Positions 1 to 5,284 of a stretch of DNA of 20,464 bases are shown here, in pieces (position 1 is the stretch's first letter; every line of letters begins with the position of its first letter). Source of the DNA: Microcaldota archaeon (lineage in GTDB: Archaea; Micrarchaeota; Micrarchaeia; Norongarragalinales; Norongarragalinaceae); NCBI GenBank assembly GCA_016214445.1, contig JACROM010000044.1:1-20464 (forward strand), written 5' to 3'. The position numbers were made by a program, and so were the translations under genes. The notes below the pieces were generated by a model. The model was not told the origin of the DNA. It saw only the letters and a list, made by a program, of their open reading frames with translations, and searched no databases.

Positions 1-2
1 GG

Positions 3-515
3 GTAGAAAGGTACGCAAAGTTGGGCGAAAAGAACGGAGTTCAGTTGCGCGAGCTGGAGAACGAGGCCTTGCGCGGGCTGATACACGCCGCCCGGCATTT
101 CGACGAGGGTAAGGGATTAAAGTTTTCCACTTATGCTTCCTCAATCATCAAAGGGTACCTGAAGAATGCGGTAAACCCCCCTAAGGGGCCGCCGGCTATA
201 AGCATGGAAACGACAATTCCGGGCACGGACTTGAAAGTCGTGCAGACTCTCAAAGCAGGCGGCCAGTTCGACGAGCAGGAAACACATGAAGAATTCGAAA
301 AAGCAGTGGAACTGCTGCACGGACTCCACAGAAAAGGAGCCATCACCGACAGGGAGCTGGTGGTGTTCCTTTTACGCAAATACCACAATGTCACTCTCGA
401 CGGGATAAGCAAGCACCCAGAGTTTGGAGTTGCGAGGGAACGCGTGCGCCAAATAGAAGCCAAAGCGCAAGAGTTGATAAGGAAAAATGTTCCGAAGAGC
501 GGGCGCGGGCCCTAG
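3..515 (+). CDS. sigma-70-like protein (5' end outside window)
   Basis: The reading frame is open to the left edge, so the gene is probably 5'-truncated; a TTG at 21 is the first possible start inside the window. Numbered from that TTG, residues about 19-50 (GLIHAARHFDEGKGLKFSTY and the following YASSIIKGYL) resemble bacterial sigma region 2.2-2.4, where the usual pattern is GLIRAVEKFD followed by FKFSTYA. Residues about 125-156 contain LDGIS, FGVARERVRQIEAKAQ and LIRK, which is the region 4.2 helix-turn-helix pattern that reads -35 DNA in bacteria. The space between them is too short for a full region 3, so this is a compact factor like sporulation, phage or ECF types. Its role would be promoter recognition or DNA binding. 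Archaea initiate with TBP/TFB, so a real sigma activity here is uncertain; a captured DNA-binding protein is the alternative. It converges on hicB with an 8-nt gap. Confidence 0.7.
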   Translation, partial: VERYAKLGEKNGVQLRELENEALRGLIHAARHFDEGKGLKFSTYASSIIKGYLKNAVNPPKGPPAISMETTIPGTDLKVVQTLKAGGQFDEQETHEEFEKAVELLHGLHRKGAITDRELVVFLLRKYHNVTLDGISKHPEFGVARERVRQIEAKAQELIRKNVPKSGRGP

Positions 516-523
516 TTCGGAAG

Positions 524-763
524 TTAGGCGGGTACTGGGACCTCGAAGGTGGTAAGAAGTTTGCCGCCTGCGCACTTTTTCACTTGGTTCAATTCAGACT
601 TAGGCAAGCATTCTAGGTGGAGTTGAACTGCTTCCCTCAAGTTTTTAACCGCTTCCTCTACAGTAGTCCCCCATGAGGCGACGTTCAATTCAGGGCACAC
701 GCAGGAAAAAACGCCCTCTTCGGGGAATATGACTGCTGAAAAACCCATGACTTTAGTTCTCAT
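524..763 (-). CDS. hicB: HicB-like antitoxin (partial RNase H fold)
   Basis: A 79-residue protein of the HicB/UPF0150 type. Residues 8-40 (FSAVIFPEEGVFSCVCPEL followed by NVASWGTTVEEAVKNLREAV) match the family signature, an aromatic-rich beta strand, then CPEL, then a T-x-EEA-x-NL-x-EA helix. HicB proteins neutralise the HicA mRNA interferase by binding it directly. The usual C-terminal ribbon-helix-helix or HTH DNA-binding domain is absent; only a short Lys/Cys tail follows, so autorepression would need another factor. The ATG at 763 is chosen because the TATA-like box at 785-796 is centred 27 nt upstream, fitting a leaderless transcript. It is transcribed divergently from hicA rather than in the usual hicAB operon. 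Confidence 0.8.
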   Translation of the reverse strand: MRTKVMGFSAVIFPEEGVFSCVCPELNVASWGTTVEEAVKNLREAVQLHLECLPKSELNQVKKCAGGKLLTTFEVPVPA

Positions 764-784
764 AAGTTAGACATTAGTGGCGTA

Positions 785-796
785 GCTATAAAAGGC
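785..796. promoter_or_regulatory. shared bidirectional TATA box for hicA and hicB
   Basis: The sequence GCTATAAAAGGC lies at 785-796. Its centre (about 790) is 27-28 nt from both the hicB ATG (763, minus) and the hicA ATG (818, plus). Read on the minus strand it is CCTTTTATAGC, also an acceptable archaeal TATA box. The 54-nt space between the two start codons has no other TATA-like sequence at the right distance, so one TBP site appears to serve both directions. BRE sequences on either side were not distinguishable by eye. Confidence 0.6.
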
Positions 797-817
797 TAGT
801 TGTTCTACGCGTTACTT

Positions 818-1054
818 ATGGTCCTTTCAATAGCCTCCGGAAAAGAAGTCTTGAGGCTGTTGCTGAAACAAGGCTTCATCATAGTACGGCAACGCGGTAG
901 CCACGTCCAGCTAGTCAAACAACTTATTGACAAGACAATAAGGGTGACGGTTCCGATTCACGGCAGCAGGGATTTGCCGCCGTCAGTAATGCGTTCGATA
1001 ATAAAACAAGCGGGATACACGGTAGACGAGCTAGTAAAACTTTTTGGAAGATAA
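818..1054 (+). CDS. hicA: HicA-like mRNA interferase toxin
   Basis: A 78-residue HicA family toxin (double-stranded RNA-binding-like fold) that would cleave mRNA. Core features from the ATG are GKEVLRLLLKQGF, then RQRGSHVQL with the catalytic histidine in the G-S-H motif, then VTVPIHGSRDLPPSVMRSII and KQAGYTVDEL. The second half matches the classic VPVHGNKDL...LRSILRQAG pattern. An upstream TTG at 800 stays in frame, but the ATG at 818 is preferred: the TATA box at 785-796 is centred 27 nt before it and family members begin just ahead of the GKEV helix. The pair with hicB is divergent and shares a promoter, unlike the usual co-transcribed order. The toxin core looks complete. Confidence 0.85.
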   Translation: MVLSIASGKEVLRLLLKQGFIIVRQRGSHVQLVKQLIDKTIRVTVPIHGSRDLPPSVMRSIIKQAGYTVDELVKLFGR

Positions 1055-1102
1055 GCGCTCACCCCAACTACCCGGAAACGCGTCCGCCCAGTTGTTTCAA
1101 AT

Positions 1103-1120
1103 CGTTACAAAATTGTAACG
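1103..1120. repeat. inverted repeat downstream of hicA
   Basis: CGTTACA and TGTAACG form a perfect 7-bp inverted repeat separated by AAAT, 49 nt after the hicA stop. It could be a protein-binding palindrome or an RNA hairpin in the hicA 3' untranslated region. Nothing else in the 1055-1223 gap looks coding. Confidence 0.45.
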
Positions 1121-1175
1121 GAAAAGGCCGTTTTCGCAGAGAAATGTAGCACCTGCAATAAGTTTCCAGTTGCCC

Positions 1176-1206
1176 CGGCACGTCGGGAAACAAGGTGCCG
1201 CTTTTT
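1176..1206 (+). terminator. hairpin plus T-tract between hicA and the secretion-like operon
   Basis: CGGCAC (1176-1181) pairs with GTGCCG (1195-1200) across a 13-nt loop and is followed by CTTTTTG. This has the form of an intrinsic terminator on the plus strand and would end the hicA transcript about 150 nt beyond its stop. The minus strand has no T-tract here. Archaeal termination depends mostly on the T-run, so the hairpin may be incidental. Confidence 0.4.
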
Positions 1207-1223
1207 GCTATTGTATCGTTCGC

Positions 1224-2009
1224 CTAGAACGAGTCCGAGAACTCCTCATAGCTCGGCGGCAAGACATACTCCCAGTCGATGCAGTTCCTGAGGGATTCGC
1301 CGGAGACTTCCGTCACTGGGGCGTTGAGGGAGTTCGCTATGACCGCCTTCAGCTCTGCTGACTGGCGCTTCGCCTGCTTTATGGCCTGCTGCTCGTAAAC
1401 TCCTTGGGCGGTAGTCATAACATAATACTCGGCGTCCATGGGCTTTTCTCCGGACGCGAGGCGCTCAAGAAGGCGGGAATACATCACCAGCTTCCTTTCC
1501 TCCCGTGCCACGCTGAAGACATCTGGTTTCGGCTGTTTTTTCAGCCGGCCCAACGCCATCTCCGCCTCCAACCGTTTCACCAAGACATCCTCGCGGTATT
1601 TTTCGGTGTCCAGATTGTAGACGAGCACGCTGTATTTGACTGGAAAGCGCAGGGAGGAAATCATTTTCTCGAATGCTTTGGCGTAGGCGCGCTGCCGGTC
1701 TTCCGACGAAGCGGAAGGCGACTCGGTCACGTCCACTTTTAGGAAGCAAGAGGCGAGAAACCGGCCTTCAGCAGCCAACACGACCGCATCGTCCTTCAGG
1801 TAATGGCATCCGCGGGTTTCAACTATGTTGAGGCGCTTCATCAGGAAAGGCAGGAGAAGCGAACCGAAACGGAAAACAACAAGTGATGAAGCAAGGAACA
1901 AGCCCGCAACCAACGCGAAGAGCGCGTTGCCCGAAAGCAGCGAAAGCAGCAGGCTCAATATTCCGCCTCCCAACGCTGCCAGAGTGGCGTGCCTGTAGTT
2001 CAGTTCCAT
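1224..2009 (-). CDS. VirB3/VirB4-N-terminal-like membrane protein lacking the ATPase half
   Basis: A 261-residue protein, third gene of the secretion-like operon. Residues about 8-55 hold two hydrophobic helices in a hairpin (AALGGGILSLLLSLLSG and LFALVAGLFLASSLVVF), like VirB3 or PrgI. The rest resembles the N-terminal domain of VirB4/TraC ATPases: a strand with AVVLAAEGRFLASCFLKV, a helix with FEKMISSLRFPVKYSVLVYN, a long charged helix, the strand AEYYVMTTAQG, and a closing helix with ELKAVIANSLNAPV and GESLRN. No Walker A or B motif is present and the protein ends where the ATPase domain would begin. It may be the membrane platform that docks a separately encoded VirB4/HerA-type motor. The start is ATG 2009, with AGGTGG 5 nt upstream (2015-2020). 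The assignment rests on pattern and context, not a search. Confidence 0.5.
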   Translation of the reverse strand: MELNYRHATLAALGGGILSLLLSLLSGNALFALVAGLFLASSLVVFRFGSLLLPFLMKRLNIVETRGCHYLKDDAVVLAAEGRFLASCFLKVDVTESPSASSEDRQRAYAKAFEKMISSLRFPVKYSVLVYNLDTEKYREDVLVKRLEAEMALGRLKKQPKPDVFSVAREERKLVMYSRLLERLASGEKPMDAEYYVMTTAQGVYEQQAIKQAKRQSAELKAVIANSLNAPVTEVSGESLRNCIDWEYVLPPSYEEFSDSF

Positions 2010-2083
2010 GAAAACCACCTCGATTCCGAGAGGGCGAAAGCGCGGAAGCGCGGTTCCGAAAGGAGCGCATAGGTCAGTTGCAT
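2000..2083 (-). CDS. possible 27-residue ORF inside a duplicated gene junction
   Basis: Between the VirB6-like and VirB4N-like genes, an ATG at 2083 is preceded at 5 nt by the same AGGTGG site that precedes the next gene. The ORF encodes MQLTYALLSEPRFRAFAL and a C-terminus SESRWFSWN, nearly the same as the C-terminus SESRWFSCN of the upstream gene. It overlaps the upstream stop by 10 nt and the next start by 10 nt, so it could serve only to hand ribosomes along the operon. It may equally be a by-product of a 74-bp duplication. No function is recognised. Confidence 0.25.
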   Translation of the reverse strand: MQLTYALLSEPRFRAFALSESRWFSWN

Positions 2084-2103
2084 GAAAACCACCTCGATTC
2101 CGA
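2000..2103. repeat. duplicated 30-nt translation-start context, spacing 74 bp
   Basis: Positions 2000-2029 and 2074-2103 are the same 30 nt apart from one base (C at 2006, G at 2080). Each copy holds, on the minus strand, an AGGTGG Shine-Dalgarno site, an ATG 5 nt later and an overlapping TGA. One copy spans the end of the VirB6-like gene and the other the start of the VirB4N-like gene. Confidence 0.9.
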
Positions 2104-3015
2104 ACTTAAAGCGTTGTAAAGCGAGAACATGAACAGGAGGACGAAACCGAGGTTGAACAGGGGGAAGAAGGTCGTCTGGACAGCAAGATTGGCCACGAGC
2201 GCGGCCATTGACGAAACCACGCTGGTGACGAGGTCGAAGAACGGGTTGGTAATAAGGTCGATTACGTAGTCGCTGAGCGAAAGCGGGTCGAGGAAGTGGA
2301 AGTTGGTGAGCTTGTACAATTCAATGAATTGCCGCAAAGGCTCTATGTTTACCGTGATGGAGTGGGTTGTTTGCTGGAGAGCGGCAGCGTTGAACACGTA
2401 AGTAAGCGGCAGGACGAAATACAGCCCTACAGCAACAGCCATCATGAACGCGCCAACCCGCCTGGTTAACGGGAAAGTGCGGAGTATCACTCCTACAGGA
2501 AGGAAATAGTACATCATCGTAGCCTCGATGAACACGAACAAGTGCTCCTGAATTTCATTTGAGAGCCGGATGAAGGACAGCGCGGAAAGGATGAATTCCG
2601 CGTCGTTCACGACCGAGTTCAACCCGGCAAGCGGTTTGGCTGAAACTCCTACGCCCAACGGCTCGATGCTCACCTCCACGTCGCGCAAAGCGGAGACAAC
2701 CAGCGTGAACGCGGACACTTCGGCGGAATAGACGGAAATGTCGGCGTTCATTGCCGAAAGGTAGCCGCGGGCGAAGGTTATGGGCTCCTGCCCGCCGGTC
2801 AGGTCCTGCGAAAAAGCGTTTAGGCCGACAGCGAACGCCAGGAGCGAAGCCATGAGGATGCAGGAGACGCACACCTGGAAGAACTCGTTGCGGGCCCATG
2901 CCTTCAGCCAGCGGGAATCGAATACCGCCCCTAAGCAAAAAGCGCCGCCGACAACCAGAAGGGAAAGGGTGGCGGCAGCTATTGCAAGCGGCTGCCACCC
3001 TGCAACGAATTCCAT
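2074..3015 (-). CDS. VirB6/CedA-like polytopic membrane protein
   Basis: A 313-residue integral membrane protein, second gene of the secretion-like operon. Hydrophobic segments lie near residues 8-32, 45-68, 165-185, 190-218, and one or two between 262 and 300. A long non-hydrophobic region at about 70-160 would be exposed. The stretch PVGVILRTFPLTRRVGAFM followed by a helix AVAVGLYFVLPLTYVFN looks like the conserved core of VirB6/TrbL/CedA channel proteins, which form the inner-membrane pore of type IV secretion and archaeal DNA-import machines. Size and position between a mini-pilin and a VirB4N-like gene fit this. The start is ATG 3015. The C-terminus (SESRWFSCN) is encoded by the duplicated junction sequence, so its last few residues may be recent. 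There is no signal peptide and no enzymatic motif. Confidence 0.5.
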   Translation of the reverse strand: MEFVAGWQPLAIAAATLSLLVVGGAFCLGAVFDSRWLKAWARNEFFQVCVSCILMASLLAFAVGLNAFSQDLTGGQEPITFARGYLSAMNADISVYSAEVSAFTLVVSALRDVEVSIEPLGVGVSAKPLAGLNSVVNDAEFILSALSFIRLSNEIQEHLFVFIEATMMYYFLPVGVILRTFPLTRRVGAFMMAVAVGLYFVLPLTYVFNAAALQQTTHSITVNIEPLRQFIELYKLTNFHFLDPLSLSDYVIDLITNPFFDLVTSVVSSMAALVANLAVQTTFFPLFNLGFVLLFMFSLYNALSSESRWFSCN

Positions 3016-3028
3016 CCGCTCACTCTCC

Positions 3029-3089
3029 GTCCAAGTTTACAGTTTCGTGTTGGCGAACGTGCTTCATTTAACCAACCAATAACTTGGAC
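3029..3089. repeat. 9-bp inverted repeat between pilin-like and VirB6-like genes
   Basis: GTCCAAGTT at 3029-3037 and AACTTGGAC at 3081-3089 are perfect inverted copies with a 43-nt loop, filling most of the 79-nt gap between the two genes. In the mRNA this would make a stem after the pilin-like gene. Such stems are common after highly expressed pilin genes, where they protect the upstream message and reduce downstream translation; here that is inference. Confidence 0.5.
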
Positions 3090-3094
3090 TCTGG

Positions 3095-3334
3095 CTATAT
3101 GCCGGTAAGCCATTGGACCAGTGTCGGCGCGATGTTGCCCACTATTATCGCAACTGCCCCGCCTACCCCCACTCGCTGCGCCCACGACTTCATGCGGGCG
3201 TTGAGCTCGTACGAGCCGGCAAATGAGCCGAACGCGTAAAGGCCGCCTGCGAGGAGCACGGCGAACAAGCCCAAAGCCGGCAGCAGTGTCTGCAGCAGCG
3301 TAACGAGCTGTTGCACCTGCGCTTCTATTGCCAT
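3095..3334 (-). CDS. VirB2/CedA1-like two-helix mini-pilin
   Basis: A 79-residue protein, first gene of the secretion-like operon. A hydrophobic helix at about 11-36 (LLQTLLPALGLFAVLLAGG) is followed by a short charged turn at 45-54 (NARMKSWAQR) and a second hydrophobic helix at about 56-77 (VGVGGAVAIIVGNIAPTLVQ). This helix, basic loop, Gly/Ala-rich helix plan and the very small size match VirB2-type conjugative pilins and the archaeal Ced/Ted pilins that assemble into DNA-transfer filaments. No cleavable signal peptide is evident. The ATG at 3334 has a GAGGTGG site 9 nt upstream that sits inside a small hairpin. A holin or a subunit of another membrane complex is the main alternative; the two genes that follow favour a pilin. 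Confidence 0.55.
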   Translation of the reverse strand: MAIEAQVQQLVTLLQTLLPALGLFAVLLAGGLYAFGSFAGSYELNARMKSWAQRVGVGGAVAIIVGNIAPTLVQWLTGI

Positions 3335-3342
3335 ACTATCAA

Positions 3343-3358
3343 ACCACCTCTGAGTGGT
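3343..3358 (-). promoter_or_regulatory. hairpin that sequesters the pilin Shine-Dalgarno site
   Basis: Read on the minus strand, ACCAC and GTGGT pair around a 6-nt loop (TCAGAG), so the GAGGTGG ribosome-binding site of the pilin-like gene is partly buried in the stem. This could make translation of the whole operon conditional on temperature or a binding protein. The stem is only 5 bp and may be weak. Confidence 0.35.
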
Positions 3359-3371
3359 TCCGTGGAAAAGG

Positions 3372-3404
3372 GAAGAAAAACCTTGGGGAGAATTTTTTTA
3401 TCCT
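3372..3404 (-). promoter_or_regulatory. promoter of the secretion-like operon with shared 21-bp element
   Basis: On the minus strand GGATAAAAAAA (3393-3403) can act as the TATA box. The next 21 nt (3372-3392), containing CTCCCCAAGG and TTTTTCTTC, lie between it and the predicted start site near 3371. The same 21 nt recur exactly at 19227-19247 in the same place relative to another minus-strand operon. The 5' untranslated region would be about 37 nt. Confidence 0.5.
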
Positions 3405-3422
3405 CAACCCTGTCAAAAAATA

Positions 3423-3460
3423 CGTTTAAATGAGCTGGCTGCATAGAGAAAGCAAGAGGT
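3423..3460 (+). promoter_or_regulatory. TATA box and Shine-Dalgarno site of the aldolase-FBPase operon
   Basis: GTTTAAAT at about 3424-3431 is the best TATA candidate and would place transcription near 3453. GAGGTG at 3455-3460 is a good ribosome-binding site, 7 nt before the GTG at 3468. That spacing favours 3468 over the in-frame GTG at 3459, which overlaps the site itself. Confidence 0.5.
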
Positions 3461-3467
3461 GGGATTA

Positions 3468-4367
3468 GTGGAATTACCTGGCGAACTTTTGATTTTGGCA
3501 TTCGACCACCGCGGTTCGTTCAAGAAGAAATTTCTCGGAGCCGAGGGTGAAACGCTGACTGCGGAACAGCTTGAAAAAGCAAAGGAACTGAAGAGGATGA
3601 TTTACGAGGGGTTCGAGAAAGCCATCGAGGCGGGAGTGCCGAAGGAAAAGGCGGGAATGCTGGTTGACGAGGAAATGGGTTCGGAATTGCTTGAGGACGC
3701 GAAAATGAAGGGCTACACCTTCCTGTGCCCGGCTGAGAAGAGCGGCCAGAACGAGTTCGATTTCAATTACCCGGACTGGAAGGAGCACATAATGAAGACA
3801 GGCCCGGTGTTCTGCAAGGTGCTCATACGCTACAACCCTGAAGAGGATGCCGAGCTGAACAAGAGGCAGGCGTCCAAGCTGAGGGAGCTTCAGTCCTTCC
3901 TGAAGGAAAACGGGACCGGCTTCCTAATAGAACCGCTTGTGCCAGCAACGCCCGAACAGCTGGAGAGCGTAGGCGGCGACAAGGCGAGGTACGACAAGGA
4001 ATTGAGGCCAAAGCTCATGGTGGAAATGATAAGACAGCTCCGTTCAGCTGAGGTGGAGCCGGACGTGTGGAAGCTGGAAGGAGTGGACAGCGAGGAAGAC
4101 GCGAAAGCCCTTGTGGAGGCTGCTACGGAAAACGGCGGCAACGCGGGCATAGTGACACTTGGCCGCGGCGAGAGCAAGGAAAAGGTGGCGGAGTGGCTGA
4201 AAGTGGGCGCGCACATAGACGGCATCATAGGGTTCGCTATAGGCAGGACGATATTCAGCGAAGCGCTGAAGGCTTACGTGGACGGAAAGATTCCGAGGGA
4301 AGAGGCAGTAAGGAAGATAGCGGAAACGTACAAGGAGTTCGTGGAATTGTGGGAACGTGAGCGATAG
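3468..4367 (+). CDS. class I aldolase, LacD/DUF2090-like; possible fructose-bisphosphate aldolase
   Basis: A 299-residue TIM-barrel aldolase of the type found in LacD (tagatose-1,6-bisphosphate aldolase) and the C-terminal DUF2090 domain of IolC proteins. The N-terminal LLILAFDHRGSFKKKF is characteristic of this group. DVWKLEG near residue 202 corresponds to the LacD strand DVLKVE, so its lysine is the likely Schiff-base residue. IEPLVPATPEQL near 155 is another barrel strand, and IGFAIGRTIF near 250 has the G-R-x-I-F phosphate-binding pattern of class I aldolases. Start GTG 3468 is chosen from the ribosome-binding site. A fructose-1,6-bisphosphatase begins 2 nt after its stop, so the physiological substrate is probably fructose 1,6-bisphosphate, condensed from triose phosphates in gluconeogenesis. 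Tagatose bisphosphate or a deoxyketogluconate phosphate are alternatives. The acting substrate is inference; the fold is well supported. Confidence 0.75.
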   Translation: MELPGELLILAFDHRGSFKKKFLGAEGETLTAEQLEKAKELKRMIYEGFEKAIEAGVPKEKAGMLVDEEMGSELLEDAKMKGYTFLCPAEKSGQNEFDFNYPDWKEHIMKTGPVFCKVLIRYNPEEDAELNKRQASKLRELQSFLKENGTGFLIEPLVPATPEQLESVGGDKARYDKELRPKLMVEMIRQLRSAEVEPDVWKLEGVDSEEDAKALVEAATENGGNAGIVTLGRGESKEKVAEWLKVGAHIDGIIGFAIGRTIFSEALKAYVDGKIPREEAVRKIAETYKEFVELWERER

Positions 4368-4369
4368 AC

Positions 4370-5239
4370 ATGGCTGAAGAACTGTTTGACCACGTCGAGG
4401 GTGCAGCTGGCGACGGGCTGGCGCGGCTTCTGAACGCCATAGCGAACGCGTCAATACAAATCCGGATAGAGATGCCGCACCTCATGGGCTTCAGCGACGG
4501 GAGCAACAAGTACGGCGAGCAGATTCTTAAGTTGGATGAGTGGACCAACAAGTTCCTTTGCGACACACTCGTCGAGACCGGGCTTGTGAGAAGGATTTAC
4601 TCCGAAGAACTGAACGCTCCTGTAGAAGGGATTCCCGATGCCCCTTACGTGGTATGCATAGACCCTCTTGACGGTTCTTCAAATGTGAAAACAAACAACA
4701 CGTGCGGCACCATAGTCGGGGTTTACGAAAAGGAGGTTGGGAAAGGCTCGGAACAGGTTGCGGCACTGTACAAGCTGTACGGCCCGGTCACTACAGTAAC
4801 TTACAGCGTCGGGAAAGGGGTGCACGAGTTCATCAAACAACGCAAAGGCGAAGTGAAGTTCGTGCTGAGCAAGGAGAACATGAGGCTGCCTGAAAAAGCT
4901 GGGGTTTACGGCGTCGGCGGAAAACGCGAAGAGTGGCCACCCAAACTGCGGGAGTTCGTTGATTCGCTTGAAGGAAGGGGAATGAAGCTCCGCTATTCCG
5001 GCACTCTTGTAGCTGACTTCAACCAGGTGCTCCATTACGGCGGATTGTTCGCTTACCCTAAGGCGAAGCTGCGTTTGGCATACGAAGCGAAGCCTCTTGC
5101 TTTTCTGGCAAAGGAAGCGGGCGGCAAGGCAAGCAACGGGTTCAAGGACATCTTGGAAGTGGAGGACGACGTGGACGCACGCACGCCGTTGTTTTTGGGG
5201 AACGGGAAACTGATTGAAGAAATCGAAAAACTGAAATAA
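4370..5239 (+). CDS. fbp: class I fructose-1,6-bisphosphatase
   Basis: A 289-residue class I FBPase that hydrolyses fructose 1,6-bisphosphate to fructose 6-phosphate in the cytoplasm. The metal site is visible as SEE (78-80) and DPLDGSS (98-104). The substrate region has YSGTLVADFNQVLHYGGLFA (209-228), and KLRLAYEAKPLAFLAKEAGG (233-252) is the conserved C-terminal helix with the metal-binding glutamate in YEAKP. It is about 40 residues shorter than the usual 330. Bacterial and eukaryotic enzymes read VADxHR-x-L at 215-221, where the arginine reaches into the neighbouring subunit's substrate site; here the pair is N-Q (218-219), so subunit cooperation or allostery may differ. Most archaea use the bifunctional FBP aldolase/phosphatase (class V) instead, so a class I enzyme coupled to a LacD-type aldolase is a less common solution. 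ATG 4370 lies 2 nt after the aldolase stop. Confidence 0.93.
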   Translation: MAEELFDHVEGAAGDGLARLLNAIANASIQIRIEMPHLMGFSDGSNKYGEQILKLDEWTNKFLCDTLVETGLVRRIYSEELNAPVEGIPDAPYVVCIDPLDGSSNVKTNNTCGTIVGVYEKEVGKGSEQVAALYKLYGPVTTVTYSVGKGVHEFIKQRKGEVKFVLSKENMRLPEKAGVYGVGGKREEWPPKLREFVDSLEGRGMKLRYSGTLVADFNQVLHYGGLFAYPKAKLRLAYEAKPLAFLAKEAGGKASNGFKDILEVEDDVDARTPLFLGNGKLIEEIEKLK

Positions 5240-5249
5240 AAGAGTAGGG

Positions 5250-5281
5250 TAAAACTTTTTCTGCCGAAAAAAACAAAAAAC
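5250..5281. terminator. T-tracts between convergent FBPase and AbiE-like genes
   Basis: The 45-nt gap holds CTTTTTC on the plus strand (5255-5261) after fbp. On the minus strand it holds runs of six and seven T (5267-5280), just after the AbiEii-like stop. Oligo-T runs like these are sufficient for archaeal termination. No stable hairpin is seen. Confidence 0.5.
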
Positions 5282-5284
5282 AAC

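Noticed and set aside
3823..4228. Open frames opposite the aldolase gene.
   Set aside because: Ser/Arg/Leu-rich shadows on the complementary strand of a well-supported enzyme gene.
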